DNA from: Benincasa hispida | Lineage: Eukaryota; Streptophyta; Magnoliopsida; Cucurbitales; Cucurbitaceae | Length of the DNA stretch: 64,000 bases | NCBI RefSeq assembly: GCF_009727055.1 | Contig: NC_052353.1 | Span: 62,592,584 to 62,656,583 of the forward strand | Direction: 5' to 3' | Shown here: positions 13,866 through 27,034 of the stretch, in pieces | How the letters are laid out: each line of letters opens with the position of its first letter | How positions within the stretch are numbered: position 1 is the stretch's first letter | Translations under genes and position numbers: made by a program | Notes under the pieces: model-generated | The model's input: only the letters and a program-made list of their open reading frames with translations | The model's database searches: none | Told to the model about the DNA's origin: nothing

Positions 13866-14669
13866 TTAGTCATCTCCATCTAAAATGGTTGAAAGAGACC
13901 CAAAATTCAATGATGGATCTGTATGACAAAATGCTGCAACTGCTTTGTTGGCTCTAAAACCATGATGTTTCGATAATATTTTAATGTTGTGTATCGTCCC
14001 AGTCTTATCCAAGCAAAATAAGTCATTATTGCGCATAAACAATAGCTCTCCATCTCCCGAGTGTTTAATAAGGTGAATTGATACAAAGGCCCAACACGTG
14101 GGTTATTTGTTATCGATAATAACAAGGTTTCTTATCGATGAATCTCTGGTTTGCATCTTCCCCACTTCACCCCCTTCCTGCGTCAAAATAATTGCATAAA
14201 TGGTGCCATTAAATGGCTTAACGAGCGCATGCCAATTGAGGCAATGAGACCCTATACAAGTTTTTCAGTTTCAACATCAAGAACATATATAACAGATAAT
14301 TTATTTTATTTATCTTTTTGCTTTCTAATCCAATAGATGATCCCATTCAGTTAAGCACCCTGAGCATAGGTGGCAAAATGAATGTCAACTTGCCTCCATT
14401 CGTTATTTTCGCTTCTATCAAACGTGAAAATATGCATCTTGGACTTCACTTTGTTGCAAAGTAAGATAATTCTAAATGATTTGTACCCCTTTGTCTTAGG
14501 ACTAAAACCAAAACCATATTGACAATACGGAATTTACATTTAGGTTCAGGAGAGCTAATTAGAAGAACTCATTAGTAATTAGATTTAATATGCTGGGTCA
14601 CTCATAATCGTCGGCCTTAGTGGCTTTGAGAAGAATAAACAACAAGCCATTGCAGGAATTTGAAATATG
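13866..14669 (-). pseudogene. F-box gene remnant 1, F-box-associated (C-terminal) part
   Basis: Minus-strand reading through shifts gives SCNGLLFI, YGFGFSPKTKGYKSFRIILL, FTFDRSENNEWRQVDIHF, LNGIIYWI, IYVLDVETEKL and a C-terminal GDGELLFMRNNDLFCLD ending at TAA (13866-13868). This order is typical of the F-box-associated interaction domain of plant SCF substrate receptors. At least three in-frame stops and two frameshifts are seen. The homology ends exactly where a copia LTR begins (14670). A matching N-terminal part lies on the far side at 17586-17962, so I infer one gene split by the insertion. Confidence 0.75.
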
Positions 14670-16187
14670 TGTTGCCAATTAAACATGTTTTAATTAGATA
14701 AGTTATAGATGAATTAATTTATGAGAATTGACGAAATTAAAGGATGAGATCTAATTCAGTATATTAATATAAGAGTTAATTTAGTAAAGTTTCACATGAA
14801 TTAAGCATAGGATTTTACTTGTTCTATATATGTTTAATTAGGATGTGAGTTATGTACTTAAATTTGTCCATGGCAATCTTATAAATAGGATTGATACTTA
14901 CATTGTTAATGCAACCAAGTGAGAAGAAAATACACAAAGGGGGTATTTGATAAATGGGTATAAGTTGTTGGATTGGGTGGGTATTTATTACCCATGTTTG
15001 TTAAGCTCATAAAGAAAAACCGTGGTTTATTAAACCCACCTTTTTTACCCACTCAAAACTAACCCTAAAAACCAGTGATATTTTCATTTTCTTCTCTCTT
15101 CCTTCATCTTCGCCATTTGGATTCTCTACCAGATCTGATTTTTTTTTTTTTTTATCGTCAAACCTTTGGAACATCACTTTACAAAAACTTGATATGATGA
15201 TTTGGTTCATTGCTTTTATTAGATTTCTTCCAATAACCGATCTTATCTTATGTTATGTTCTATCTGAGGCTTTCACTATATTATATTATAAGCATCGAAA
15301 AGAACATATATTTTGTGGATTTTTTTTGGAAACGGCCACATGTTCATTCGTTTCATATTATTTTTGTGATCTTATGAAAAATGTTATTATACTACATCAC
15401 ATTCTCACCTTCATAATCAAATGAAAGATAATTATCCTATGTACAATTTCAATTCCAAATATACTATCCATACTAAATAAAAATAAACTGTATGATATGT
15501 GAAATAATAATGTTAAGTTAGCAAGATTCAACATATATACATACAGTATACCAATTAGTAATTGGGATAATTACCTTCAATTTATATACATACATTCAAT
15601 ATATATACATACAATATACAATATACCAATTAATTGAGCAGCAATATGAAATGTATTTTGTTGGTATGTTTTACAGATGGAAGAGAATTAGAATTATTAC
15701 CGTTTTTGAAAATAATATATGTAAAATAATCTATTATATTCTACAAATTGAGAAAAAAATTTTAGATTGTCCAGTTTATATCATAAATGATTTGAGAAAA
15801 TACGTGTATATTTGAAAATTAATCAACAATAGCAAAGTATAAAACTGAAAATTAAAAAAAATGAAATAAAAAAACAAACAAAAAAAATTGAACTAATCTC
15901 ATTCACCAAAAACTGATCCCCAACTCAACTCAACTCTGCACAACAAACACAGACAATAATTACCAACTCAACTCAACTCTGTAAATAAACACAGACAATT
16001 TAACTCCCCAGATAATTTAACTCTTCAGATAATAATTACCAACTTAACTCAACTCTATACTTTTATCACGCATCAAACACACCCAAAGAGATTTAGTTTG
16101 AAGAGTTTCCAAGTAAGTATTTTTGTTTCTCTCAAATATTCTTTTGTTGATGATTTATTTGTGAGTGTCCATCACATGCTTCCAACA
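14670..16187 (+). repeat. 5' LTR of copia C, split by a MITE
   Basis: Starts TGTTGCCAATTAAACATG and ends TTCCAACA, with inverted TG...CA termini. A TATA-type box (TATAAATAGG) is near 14880. Without the 1146-bp insert the LTR would be about 372 bp. Confidence 0.75.
14939..16084. mobile_element. non-coding DNA transposon (MITE-like) inside the copia C LTR
   Basis: The left end GGGGGTATTTGATAAATGGG and the reverse complement of the right end, GGGTGTGTTTGATGCGTG, form imperfect terminal inverted repeats. The flanks ...ACACAAA and AAAGAGA rejoin into a continuous LTR with a 3-bp AAA duplication. The interior is AT-rich with repeated CAACTCAACTCAACTCT blocks near the right end (15920-16060) and no transposase. 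The ends and 3-bp duplication suggest a PIF/Harbinger-like origin, though hAT cannot be excluded. Confidence 0.65.
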
Positions 16188-16190
16188 AAG

Positions 16191-16202
16191 TGGTATAGGA
16201 GC
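16191..16202 (+). other. degenerate primer-binding site of copia C
   Basis: TGGTATAGGAGC, two changes from the usual TGGTATCAGAGC, three bases after the LTR end. Confidence 0.75.
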
Positions 16203-16241
16203 TTGAGTTTGGAGTTAGAAAAACAAGAATTGTTTTTGCAA

Positions 16242-17580
16242 ATGAAAAATAACAATTTGGTTCCCTTTCGAGTGCCTCGGCTTATGAAAGAAAATTTTAA
16301 AGACTGGTGTATTCGTATGAAAGCTCTACTTGGTTCACAAGATGTATGGGATATTGTTAATAATGGTTATAAAGAACCATAAAGTGATGCAACTTTAAAC
16401 CATGCTCAATGAGAAACTTTGCAAAATACAAAAGAAAAACCAAAAGGCTCTCACCATTATTTATCAAGCCATTGACAATCCAAGTTTTGAGAAAATTTCT
16501 AGAGCAACTATTGCACATCAAACATGGCAAATATTAGAGAATGCATACAAAGGAGTAGATTGAGTCAAGAAGATTCGCCTCCAAAAACTGAGAGGTGATT
16601 ATGAATCACTACATATGAAGGAGTCTGAATCGCTTTTAGATTATACTTCAAGATTGCTAGCAATAGTAAATGAAATAAAAATATATGGTGAGACAATAAA
16701 TGATGAGCAAGTAGTACAAAAGATATTTTGCTCATTGGATGAAAAATTTAATTTCATCGTTGTAGCTATTAATGAATCAAAGGATTTGAGTACAATGTCC
16801 ATTAATCGACTTATGGATTTTTTACAAGCCCATGAAGAGAAGCTTCTCGAGAAGGGCAAATAGACATCTGAGCAACTTTTTCAATCAAAGTTGCAGTTGA
16901 AAGATAAAGAAATGACCAAGAAAAAGGCAATCGAGGTAGAGAATGTGGTAACAATCATAGACATGGTGATATCAGAGGCCGAGGTCGAGGAAACTATGGT
17001 CAGAGAAAATTTGATGAGAGTAATTCAACTCTAATTCATCGAGAGGTTGTGGAAGACAAGATTATTTGAAGCCAAATGAAGAAAGATCAAATAATGACAG
17101 AAGATATGATAAAAGACAAGTAGAATGTTATAACTGTCATTATTTGGCCATTATTCCTGGGAATCCAAAAATAAAGTTGAAGAAAATGCAAATTAGGCTA
17201 AAAAAGATGAAGAAAGCGGCGAATCATCTTTGCTTCTAGCATGCAAAGGTGAAGAAACGTGTGAAAACAATACATGGTATCTTGATAGCGGTGCAAGCAA
17301 TCACATGTGTGGGTGTAAGTGGATGTTCTGGAAACTTGATGAATCCGTTGGTGGTAATATCATATTTGGTGATGCCACAAAAATTTTTATTAAAAGAAAA
17401 TGTAAGATTTTGATCCATTTGAAGAATGAGAAGCATGAATTTATTTTTAATGTTTATTATGTGCTTGATATGAAGAATAATATTTTGAGTTTGGGACAAC
17501 TCTTAAAAAAAGGTTATAATATTTCGATGAAGGATCATAGTCTTTCGATAAAACATATGGAAAGAAGAAGCATAATCTAA
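16242..17580 (+). pseudogene. copia C gag and protease, broken and truncated
   Basis: Gag opens with NNNLVPFRVPRLMKENFKDW and MKALLGSQDVWDIVNNGYKEP in two consecutive stretches. It continues after a stop (16381) to SLLDYTSRLLAIVNEIK and LMDFLQAHEEKLLEK. A decayed zinc knuckle (CYNCHYFGHY-like) is near 17125-17160. The protease motif TWYLDSGASNHMCG is at about 17272-17315, followed by NVYYVLDMKNNILSLGQLL. Reading breaks occur near 16381, 16560, 16862 and 17190. Nothing of integrase remains. Confidence 0.85.
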
Positions 17581-17585
17581 AATCA

Positions 17586-17962
17586 TATCATTCTAAGTTG
17601 TAGAAACAAACCTGCAGAAGGATAGATTACAAATAGCAAGTTTGGAGAAGATATATAATATGAATAATATGGAGGGAAGCTTCCAATTATTGTTCATAAT
17701 CCTCTCTTACTTTCCATCTTCAATCTCCATCACGTTCCTCGAATTTACTGATGAACCACTTCACAACTCAAAAATTAGGGTCTAAGAAATAAACATATTT
17801 TCTGTCAGATTCTCCCCTCGTTACAGTATTGGGTAAATAAAAAAAAGAATTTGCGGTAGATAGAGATGTTTTCTTTTTTGAAAATTTGTATATTTTATCT
17901 GAATTGTTTGATGAAGAATGAGGAAATAAGAATAGGGTATTTGGAATGGGTGACAAAATCAA
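17586..17962 (-). pseudogene. F-box gene remnant 1, N-terminal part
   Basis: On the minus strand, FSKLAICNLSFCRFVS (about 17600-17650) resembles the second half of an F-box (L..LP......CR.V...W). It is nearly the same as the better-preserved copy at 19336-19395. Upstream the region continues to 17962 with weaker coding character (MILSPIPNTLFLFPHSS). With 13866-14669 it brackets the copia insertion on the same strand. Confidence 0.55.
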
Positions 17963-19000
17963 AATGTATAATTAGGAGCGTGTCTTCAACATATAGAAAA
18001 TTATAAATATCGTAAAATTCTCAAATTTAATTTTTTGTTTATTATGTATTCCAATTTTGTTCTTTTAACAAACTCACTTTTTTTTGTTATATCAGTCAAC
18101 TAATATATTCATTTAAAGTACATCACTTATGTATTTTTTTCCATTAATTTGTGTACATTTTATATTTTTTATTTGTCGTAATATGCGTTATTACTCACTT
18201 TAATTTTTGTATTTGCTACATTTTTTTTTATCTCATTTGTAGTTTTTTTTCCTTTTTAAATGATGTTATTTTTTTCATTTTTAAGTGCAAATATACAATA
18301 AGCTAGGGAGATTCAACCTAAAACTTACTAATACTCCGTGTTTGGAATAACTAGAGAAAAAAAATTATTATTTTTAAAAAAAATCATTTTTATGAATTTT
18401 CTTAAAATACTTAAATAATTAATATATCAATAATATATCAAATGTATCAAGTGTATCAATAGTATATCAACAATATACAACTGTATAAGACGTATTTTAA
18501 TAGTGTATCAAGGATATGAAGTGATTTGATTTTTTTTTTCTTTTTTTAACAAAAGTTAGAAGTCTTGGACTATCGGCCTGATTTTTTAAAGTTATTCTGC
18601 CATTTCAAATTGCTCTCTCCAAAACAGGTATTTTCTCTCCATTTCAAATTTCAAATTTGCATTATTTAAGGTCTTAATTTTCGGTTTTTCAGGGGAATAT
18701 TTTTCATTACTTTTGAAGAGATCATGGTATAAAATATCATAAGTTTTTTTCCCCTCTTCTTCCCTACTATAGTTCTTTTCATAAAAATTTAGAAATAAAT
18801 TGAATTTTTATGAAAAAGTCTTAATTTTTCACATTTGAATTTCTATGGAAATTAAAGTCTTGATTTTCGTATTTGTATTTTTTTTTTTTATGGAAAGTCA
18901 TAGTTCAATTTAACTTTGAGTTTGATGTAAATTGCTATTATAGATATGTTTTTGTAATTTCGAAGAGGTTTAATTTGTTGAATGTTTGATCCCTAGTTTT
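17963..19000. other. AT-rich DNA, no gene seen
   Basis: Long T runs and tandem-like AATAGTATATCAA/GTATCAA words near 18420-18520. No coding region supported. Confidence 0.5.
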
Positions 19001-19500
19001 TTCTTTGTTTTTTTTTTCCTTATTTTGAGAAAAAGATTTTCTTTCGAAACTCCGACAAAATTATGCATATAGCATATAAAAATACTTGGATACATCTTTG
19101 CCATGAAAAAAATTCCAAAAAAGTATTTACTTGGATGCATTTTGCCATGAGAATTCTTCTTTCTCCCAAACAAATTGTCTAATAATACACCATTCTAGTT
19201 CTAAAACAATTAGTAAACTTTATTAATTTATTGATGATTGATTTTGGTTCAAATTTTATTGTTCCATGTAGGAGCCAAGTGATAGATAAAAGGACATGAC
19301 CATAATAAAGAGCTAAAAATAGCAAGTTCATTCCATGTTCTAGAAACAAGCCTGCAGAAGGGTAGATTACAAATAGCAAGTTTGGAGAAGATTGATGAAC
19401 CACTTAGTACAAATAGGAATATTCCATGTTCCTCCAATTTATTGATGAACCACTTCACAACTCAAAAATTAGGGTTTAACAAATACATATATTCCACAAG
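19001..19500 (-). pseudogene. F-box gene remnant 2
   Basis: A minus-strand second copy of the F-box N-terminal region. It includes FSKLAICNLPFCRLVSRTWN and ELAIFSSLLWSCPFIYHL, with the conserved CR.VS..WN end of an F-box. The frame is interrupted and there is no F-box-associated domain nearby. DNA similarity to 17600-17900 is plain (for example TGATGAACCACTTCACAACT in both), so the two look like tandem duplicates of one gene. The C-terminal half may have been lost to deletion. Confidence 0.55.
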
Positions 19501-22500
19501 GATTCAGTATTGGCAAATTAAAAAAAAAAAAATGATTTGTGGTAGATGAAGATGATTTTTTTTTTTTAGGAATGTATTTTATGTAAATCATGGTTAACTG
19601 CTAGTTTATCTTCTTTTTTTTCCTCGTTTTGACGGAAAATTCTTTTCAGAAACCACTCGAGAAAATTAAGGTTATTTTTGTTATATATATATATATGTTT
19701 TAAGGTAGTACGAATTTGAAAACTTTTAATAAAAATAAACTAGTTTCCAAACTTATTAGAAGAATATGGTGGTAGTTAATGAGATCCTTTTAACAAACCA
19801 TTCCCAACGGGGAAAAAAAAAAAAGGACGCCCACGTTTGTCAAGAAAAAAAAAAAATACAAAAGCTCAAAGTATGCCATCTTTGTAGGGAAATGGGAGAA
19901 TAGGGTAGATTTTAGGCTTAAGTTTTCAAAAATAACAAAACCGACGTAATAAGATTTATGGTAACGCATATGATCACAAATTTATAAATCCATATTTTAG
20001 CCTTGTGATGAAATTGCAAATACATGTTTAGTATAGAATTGTAAACGGTCGATAATTGTTGATGCCTTAGTTCTTCATTTTTCCTCTAATCAATTCATTT
20101 GGGGAAAAAATGACGGTAAAGTAATTGCCATGACTGATTTTCCTCGTTTCAATACAAATTTTATTATTAATTTAGATTATGTTTAATCACTTTTCGAATT
20201 AATCTAACTTATTAAATATCCAGGTTTTTCTACTAAATTTATATTTTAAATATCTATATATTACAAAATTTCATTAATTGAATCAAATTTTAAATTTATT
20301 CAAATGTTTGCATTATTTTTCATTATTTTATACATATTCTTAATAAATTAATTGGATACTTTTCCAAATATTTGAAGGTTTAAATTGTTTTGTATATGTC
20401 ATTAGATTCAATTGTACATATTTTATATTTAATAACTATTTTAGCTGACATTTTGATAATACCTGACATGCTCTTAGTTCGTTCCTATGTCTGAAATATT
20501 AAATACGGTGTTAGAGCTTTATTAATAACCAAGATATAAATAAAGCTAAGTGGAGAGCTTAATTAATAACTGAGATATAAATACAAGGTAATTGGAGAGC
20601 TCAATTAATAACAAAAGTAATCATATTATAATCTAACAGTTCCAATTTTAAAAATAAAAATGAGGGTCATTCTGTAATTTTCAACTTCTTTTAGAATTTG
20701 AATTTATTTTAATATTCAAATCAAATTTTGATAACTACACTTCACGATTTAAAATAAACCAATCTATTCCGTTTTCCCCTAATTGACTCATATTTGATTT
20801 AACCACTTTTAAAAAATATTCAAAATTAATCCATCTTTAATTTGTTTATCACCATTTTGATTTTAATTTATAATATATCTTTAGTTTACATTATTTAATT
20901 CATTTTTTATTATTTCAAATTCGGATCAATTTTTTTTATCTTGGTTATGATTTTACTTAATATTTTATACATATTATCATCTAACAAACTGTATATTTCA
21001 TTTAAATTTTATCATTTTTTGTATTTTTCTAATAACGTTTTATTCATTATCATCTTATTATATTATTATACCATTAATTTGTCTTTTTGACAAACAAATA
21101 AGTTTTCGTTTTTACAATCTTGTTTTTGTTATGCCTCTACGTTAGATTTCTTTCAAAGGTTTTTGTGGTTCATGGATTGTGTAATTGTTGAAGTAAATAA
21201 ACGAACTCCATTCCTGATTTTTATACCCCGAATTATACTTGAATCTATACTTTATTAGTAAATTAGATTTTATCTAACTACTTCTCGAATTAATCACAAT
21301 AAACAAAAACTTTCTAATTTTTCTCTCCACTTTATATTTGAATTTATCTTTCATTATCAAATTTGATTTTATCCAACTAACTTTCGATTTGTTTAAATAT
21401 TTGTTACAAATTCAATTGTATCTAAATATTTTTTGCATTATTTTATACATATTATTATCAAATTAATTTGATTTTTTTTAATATTTTCGATATTTTCAAT
21501 TTTTCATATAGAAGCACGTAAAAATGGCTAGTTGTATTTAAAAAGAAACATATAAATGAGAATTAAACTTTTAAATGCTTGAAAGATGTGCGTGTATATA
21601 TATGTGTGTTTAGTTTGTCATTATTATTATCATCATCATCATCAAAGTAAGACAACAAAAAATCCTAAATCTCATCTTCTTCATCTTCTACACTTAGCTG
21701 TCCCCCAAGATATCTTTTTTCTCCTTCTCAATCTCATGTTTGTGACCATTGGTTCAACAACCATTTCTTGAATGCCATGGACTTGGCTAGCTTTTAACGA
21801 CCACCATCGCCAGGTCGCCAACTTTTTTCGCTCGCACACATGTTTTCTGTTTTTGTTTCTACTCTAATTTGAACATCATTTTCAACAATGACGTGTTTAA
21901 AGTTGGCTTTGATGAAACTCCAATAGTCACATATTCCTTCAAATACTCACCTGCCAACAATAAGTTCACTTCTACAATCAACTTTGCTCTTTCTCACTCT
22001 GAAGAAAGTCTACCATTGTAGACATCCATAAGTTTCTAATGACCCCCACCTGATCGTCATCTTCCCTTGCATACATGCATTTTATAGGCAGCTAGAGCGT
22101 TGAGGATCATATTGGGTGATTTTTAATTTTTGTTTCTCAAATGTATAGATACTGTATTTTTTGTTCTCAAATATTTTTGTTTCTCGAATGTTTAGATATT
22201 TTTTGTTCTCTCGATTGTTTAGGTAATGTGTATTCGCGGTATTCGTGTTGTTCTTGAAGCACTATATCTTTGCATTTTTGTTTGGACTTAATTTTGTTGT
22301 TTTAGAATAATTTTATCATTTGCTAATTAATATTTTCTATTATATAAATTTGTTTTGCTATTTTTATAATTTTGAAATTTTTGTCATTTTTTCAAATGAA
22401 ACTTTAAAATTTATTATTTCTTCTGTCAGTACTTCTTTTTATTTTTTCAAAAATAAAAACATAGCATGTTTCAGATAAAAAAAAATCGAATATGAGAACT

Positions 22501-23076
22501 CACGTTGAAGATATACATTCTATTCTTTTTTTTATATATAAATTAGGATTTAGGTTAGAGATGAAATCTTCTATCTTAAATAAATAAACTAAATAAAAGA
22601 TCTCATGATGCAATCTATTTTTTTTTTTTTTTCAAATAATGGTTTCGTTTTAAGATGTGATCTTTTGAATTTTTTCTAAAAGATAAAAGTTTGTATGTTC
22701 ACTCCTTTTGTTTTTGTATTTTTTTTTTTAAGGATTGAAGTTTTTTTAAGATAGGATCTACTTAATATATATATTTTTTTTGGGTATATACACAAATAAA
22801 TTGACGTACTTTATTTTTATTTTTGGTATAATTTCCATTAATTTGATTTCAATAGTTTGATTTAGGTTTGTTTAGTAATTGGGGGTTGGGGGATTTGAAC
22901 CACAAACCTTGTGGTTACTAATATGTCAATTGAGTTTTAATTTAGGTTTTTACATTAATTTTTCTAGTGTTTTCAAATAAATTTATATAATTTTGATGGT
23001 ATATCTTAATTGCATTAATTGTAGTAACTATATATAAAGTATATTATATTTAATTTAGTGCTTTGTAACATATGTA
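19501..23076. other. long AT-rich stretch, no gene seen
   Basis: A-, T- and AT-rich throughout. A short tandem repeat at 20514-20612 and an (ATC/ATT)n run near 21620-21645 are the only structured parts. Short open frames such as 21586-21771 consist mostly of simple-sequence codons. Confidence 0.5.
20514..20630. repeat. 41-42 bp tandem repeat, about 2.5 copies
   Basis: Units begin GAGCTTTATTAATAACC, GAGCTTAATTAATAACTG and GAGCTCAATTAATAAC, with a shared GATATAAATA inside each full unit. Confidence 0.8.
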
Positions 23077-23345
23077 CACTACTACAAAAACAGTGTTTCT
23101 TTATGTTTTTTAAATTTCAAGAAAAGTAACACTTGACATTTAAAAAACGTCAAGGAATCCAGTGTCAAGAATATCAAGAACAATGACACTTCATTTTTGA
23201 AATGTCAAGAATATTAACGTTCTTGATAAATAAAAATCATCAAGAATATTTTCACTTGATATGCGAAAAATGTCAAGATATACTTTAATTGATACTGAAA
23301 AAATGTCAAGAATATATTTATTTCTTGATACGTTTAACTCGTCAA
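23077..23345. repeat. CACTA left terminus and sub-terminal repeats
   Basis: TGTCAAGAAT-like words and their complements recur every 20-35 bp. In En/Spm such sub-terminal words bind a transposon-encoded protein; here that role is inferred. Confidence 0.75.
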
Positions 23346-24825
23346 GTATGTTTGTGATTTTTACTAAAATTTTCTCCAGTATGACAAAAGATAATATTCT
23401 TCAACATTGTCATTATAAAATTTTACAACTCCATGAAGGATTTTCTAAGTTAACTATAAGGATATGGGTAGACCCATATGGACACTTCCAAAAGAATATA
23501 AGGAACATAATTCTAACAATCAAACCAACATGAACCGTTTCAAAAATTACATTTCCAGAACTTCTATCAGAACTATCCCTCTACCCCATATTAACAAAAC
23601 TATATCATTCTACTCATAACAACTATCAACACCACATTTGTAATCACCATCTCCATATGAACACATGAAACAATTAACTAACAACCCCACGTACACGCCC
23701 GTGACTTTCTTGAGTACCCAAAGCTTGTATTAAGACATCACTGGGAGAGTGATGATTGTGACACAATGGATCTATATTCTTTGAGATCTCATCCTAAAGA
23801 AATGAAATTTAATATAATTAAGTTATATGTCATATACTTCATGTAAATTTAATACTTGTCTTACTATTCGATTAACAATTTCTTGAACATCTTCGTTGTC
23901 GTATTCTCCTTTCTTATTAACTCGAGCCTTCTTACACATGTTAGCTCGATCGAAATCATTTAATTTGAAGATACTTTCTTCTACATTCAAATGAAGAAAA
24001 AATTAGAATGATGTGTTATAAGTTTGAAGGTTTTTATACGTTCTCATCTGAAAGACCTATGATTTGACACGTTATCCACATTTTCTTTTCCTTGTTTCAA
24101 TCCTTTTTTGGGCAAAACAGGAGGATCAAAATATTAAATAAACAAACTGCCATGTTCAAAAGTAAAAAGTTTCAACACTGATTTTATTCATTATAAGGAT
24201 AAAGCAAGCACAGAACCTTGAAATAGCATAAGCCAAAAAACATCATGTACCATTACTCTTAATCCATGAAGAAAATTAGCAATTCATTACTCCTTGAAAT
24301 TACAAACAGAACCAAAAACCCAGTCGTTATAATGGAAACTAAACACATACCTCTCAACAAACAGACCCCATTTTCAGGCACTAGTACAATATTACTCAAA
24401 ATTACTCAAAAATGTAGATAGAAAGGGAGCAAATGGCCTTTCCCACACGTGCGTGTTATTGCTTGTGAAACCCGGATTTCCATTTTTCCTACTTAATTAG
24501 GTAATTAAGAGAATTAACTAAGTGAAAGTTAAATCCTAGGTTAAAGAGAAGGAAATTTCTAAGTGTTGAATAGATTTTCCTTGAAGAAGTTTGGAGATAA
24601 GCCTTAATTAGTGAAATTTTGGTTAAGTGTAAAGTCAAAAGAAACCATGTGTTTGGTGCTAATGCATGAGATGAGGATAGGTGCAGTATGAAGCCGAAGG
24701 CAACTATGTGTGAGCCTGTGAGGTTGGATGCATGTTGGCCGAGGCGTTGCCAAGAGGCATTGCCCAAGTTGCTCATGCGTTGAGTTTGTGTGAGCAAGAG
24801 CGGAGAGAGCGAGATGTTGAGCGCA

Positions 24826-25455
24826 AGGCGCTAGGCAGACGATCGTGTAGCAAATGAGCGGTGCTATACGATGAGGTAAGTGATCATATAGTAAATGCGT
24901 GGAGCTAAGCGATGCGCTAGACGATCGTGTAGATGCGCGCAACGTTAAACGATGAGAAGTGACGAACTAGACGATCGGGCTATATGATAGGCAAAGACAC
25001 TACATGATCAGTGTAAGCGCTAGACGATAAGCGTAGAAGCTGGACGATAGCGTTAGACGATAGCACTAGACAATAGCACTAGATAATAGCATTAAGCGTT
25101 AAGCGATGCGCGGGCAATAAGCGAGAGACTACACGATGGCACTACGCGATGGGCGTGGGCGCTAGATGATAGCCGTGCTGCACTAGCCGATGAGTATACG
25201 CGTTACACGATAGGCGGAATACTAAGCGATGGGCATTGGGCGATAGACGCAGGCGCTGGGCGATGACGCTAAGTGATGAACGGATGTGTTGGACGATAAG
25301 GCGTCAGCGCTAAACGATGGAGGTAAGCGATGGGCGTGGCAGCTAAGCAATGGGCTATGCGCGAGATCATTTACTAAATGATTGAGCAACACGATGGGGC
25401 ATTGGAGCTAAGTGATAGATGCAAGAACTAAGCGATGGAGCGGTGCTAAGGCTTG
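24826..25455 (+). repeat. degenerate CGAT-core array in the solo LTR
   Basis: More than thirty words of the type (A)GACGAT, AAGCGATG and ACGATCGTGTAG, spaced mostly 13-21 bp, often as GCTAAGCGATGGGCGTG. The first units (for example AGACGATCGTGTAGCAAATG) are the same motif as the arrays in the MULE region at 36-46 kb. Confidence 0.85.
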
Positions 25456-25810
25456 TGTTACGCAAGGCTGATGAGCTCATCCAGACAAATGTCTATGCCA
25501 AGAGAAAGTTGAAGCTTGAGTTAGTAGGAGCTGGACGAATTAAGTTTCATGCAAAGGAAGTCTTATGCATGAGGAAGACAACTCAAGTAGGTGTGTGGCA
25601 TAAGAGTAGGTGAATGTTAAGGGAGTAGGTGGTGGCAAAACATGGTGCAAATACCCCAAAGTAGGAGGTGTCATGCGTTGGAGGCTTGATAAAGATGATA
25701 AGGATCGTTTCCTTTGGCCCGATAAATACCATCACAGATTGTCTCTTCAAATCACAAGCCAAATCCTCTTCAGAGAGCATAAAGAAGAGTGTTAGAAGGT
25801 AGATTTGGGG

Positions 25811-25910
25811 GAGACCATGTGTTGATCATGAAGGTCATACATTGGGGGGAGACCATGCGTTGATCATGAAGGCCATGCGTTGGGAGTAAGACCATGCGTC
25901 GGTCATGAAG
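25811..25910 (+). repeat. 38-40 bp tandem repeat, 2.5 copies
   Basis: Units start at 25811, 25849 and 25889 with GAGACCATGTGTTGATCATG-type sequence. It lies within the solo LTR. Confidence 0.8.
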
Positions 25911-26459
25911 TTCAAAGAGAAGGAGATGCTGTTGGACAATGAAGTCTAGAAGTAGCACCAACTTGGGACAAGGAGTTCTCCCAGAATACTTCTGCGTTTT
26001 GAGTGATTCCAAAGCCACCTGAAAGTTCTGATAGTCTAGTTTTTAGGATATGGATGCTAGAGAAGAAGCTCCAAGGAATCGGGTTGGAGAGTGAGTAAAA
26101 GATAGAAGGGTCGAGCTGTCAGGTAAGCTTGGGCCAGTCTTGATGATTTGAGGATTCCAACCAAACCACGAGGATTTATAAGCTAATATTTTAAGTTAAG
26201 CTTCCTGAGATATTTTAGAGCATATTTGTAGAAGAAAGTATCTCGAGATAAAGCATATAACTATGAGTAATCTGAGCTTTAAGTTGAATCTGGATCTTAG
26301 GATTCAAGAGGAAGCCCGAGAAGACTAAAGGAACTTCTAAAGAGGAAGATTCCTATTCTTACCAAGGTGAGTGGTAATTTCCTTCAAGTATAAATCATAT
26401 CTTTTAGAGTAAATTGTGTATGTTTATGTTATAAATGAGTATCTAGCATATGTGATCGG

Positions 26460-26635
26460 GATAATCAGGGGGTCAATAGACGTAGTTCCTGAGTCCAAAA
26501 TTGGAACCTCACAGGATGGTCAGGGGATCGAGAGGTCTAGTTCTTGAGCCTGTGGAAGGAACCTTGTATGGGATGGTTAGAGGGCCAACGGACCTAGCTT
26601 CTGAGCCCATGCATGGGGAGCTATGTGCACATAGG
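26460..26635 (+). repeat. roughly 58-bp imperfect tandem repeat, three copies
   Basis: Each copy holds ATGGTCAGGGGATCGAGAGG-like sequence followed by CTAGTTCTTGAGCC. It lies within the solo LTR, downstream part. Confidence 0.75.
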
Positions 26636-27034
26636 AGACATGGGGAACAAAAGGGAACACAAATGAGTAAACGTTTATGATTAGTAACAGTTAACTATCT
26701 ACCGTGTGTGTAGGTAGAAAACAAACTCATTCAAGGCTGAGGTTTGAGTATTAACCTTGTATATATGATATACTTGTTATTATGAGTTGAAATAGACTCT
26801 AGAAGTTGCTTACCACTCACTGAGTTTTGTGAAGCTCATTCTTTTCTTTCATATTTTTCTTCACAGATAGCGAAGGGTGAAGAGTTTCAGGGTGCTACTA
26901 AGGTCAAGGTCTGCCACAAGCCACAGTCACACTTCTGGGGTTTTTAAGAGTTGTTGATGTAAACTTTGTAGTTAAGTGGGTGGTATCTGCGATCCCTCAC
27001 ACCTCCTCTCAGGCTCAGGAGGCGGGATGTGACA

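Larger units (their letters stand above)
14670..17580 (+). mobile_element. Ty1/copia element C, 5' part only
   Basis: A plus-strand copia fragment consisting of the 5' LTR (14670-16187, interrupted by a small DNA transposon), a degenerate primer-binding site, gag and protease. It stops at about 17580 before integrase; reverse transcriptase, RNase H and the 3' LTR are missing. It sits inside an F-box pseudogene that runs on the other strand. Confidence 0.85.
24464..27034 (+). mobile_element. solo LTR (probably Ty3/gypsy), 2.57 kb, nested in the CACTA element
   Basis: Starts TGTGAAACCCGGATTTCC and ends GGCGGGATGTGACA. Both flanks are TTGCT (24459-24463 and 27035-27039), a perfect 5-bp target duplication. 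There is no internal region, so it arose by LTR-LTR recombination. The end sequences resemble plant Ty3/gypsy LTRs, which is family-level inference. It contains three separate internal repeat zones listed below. Confidence 0.9.
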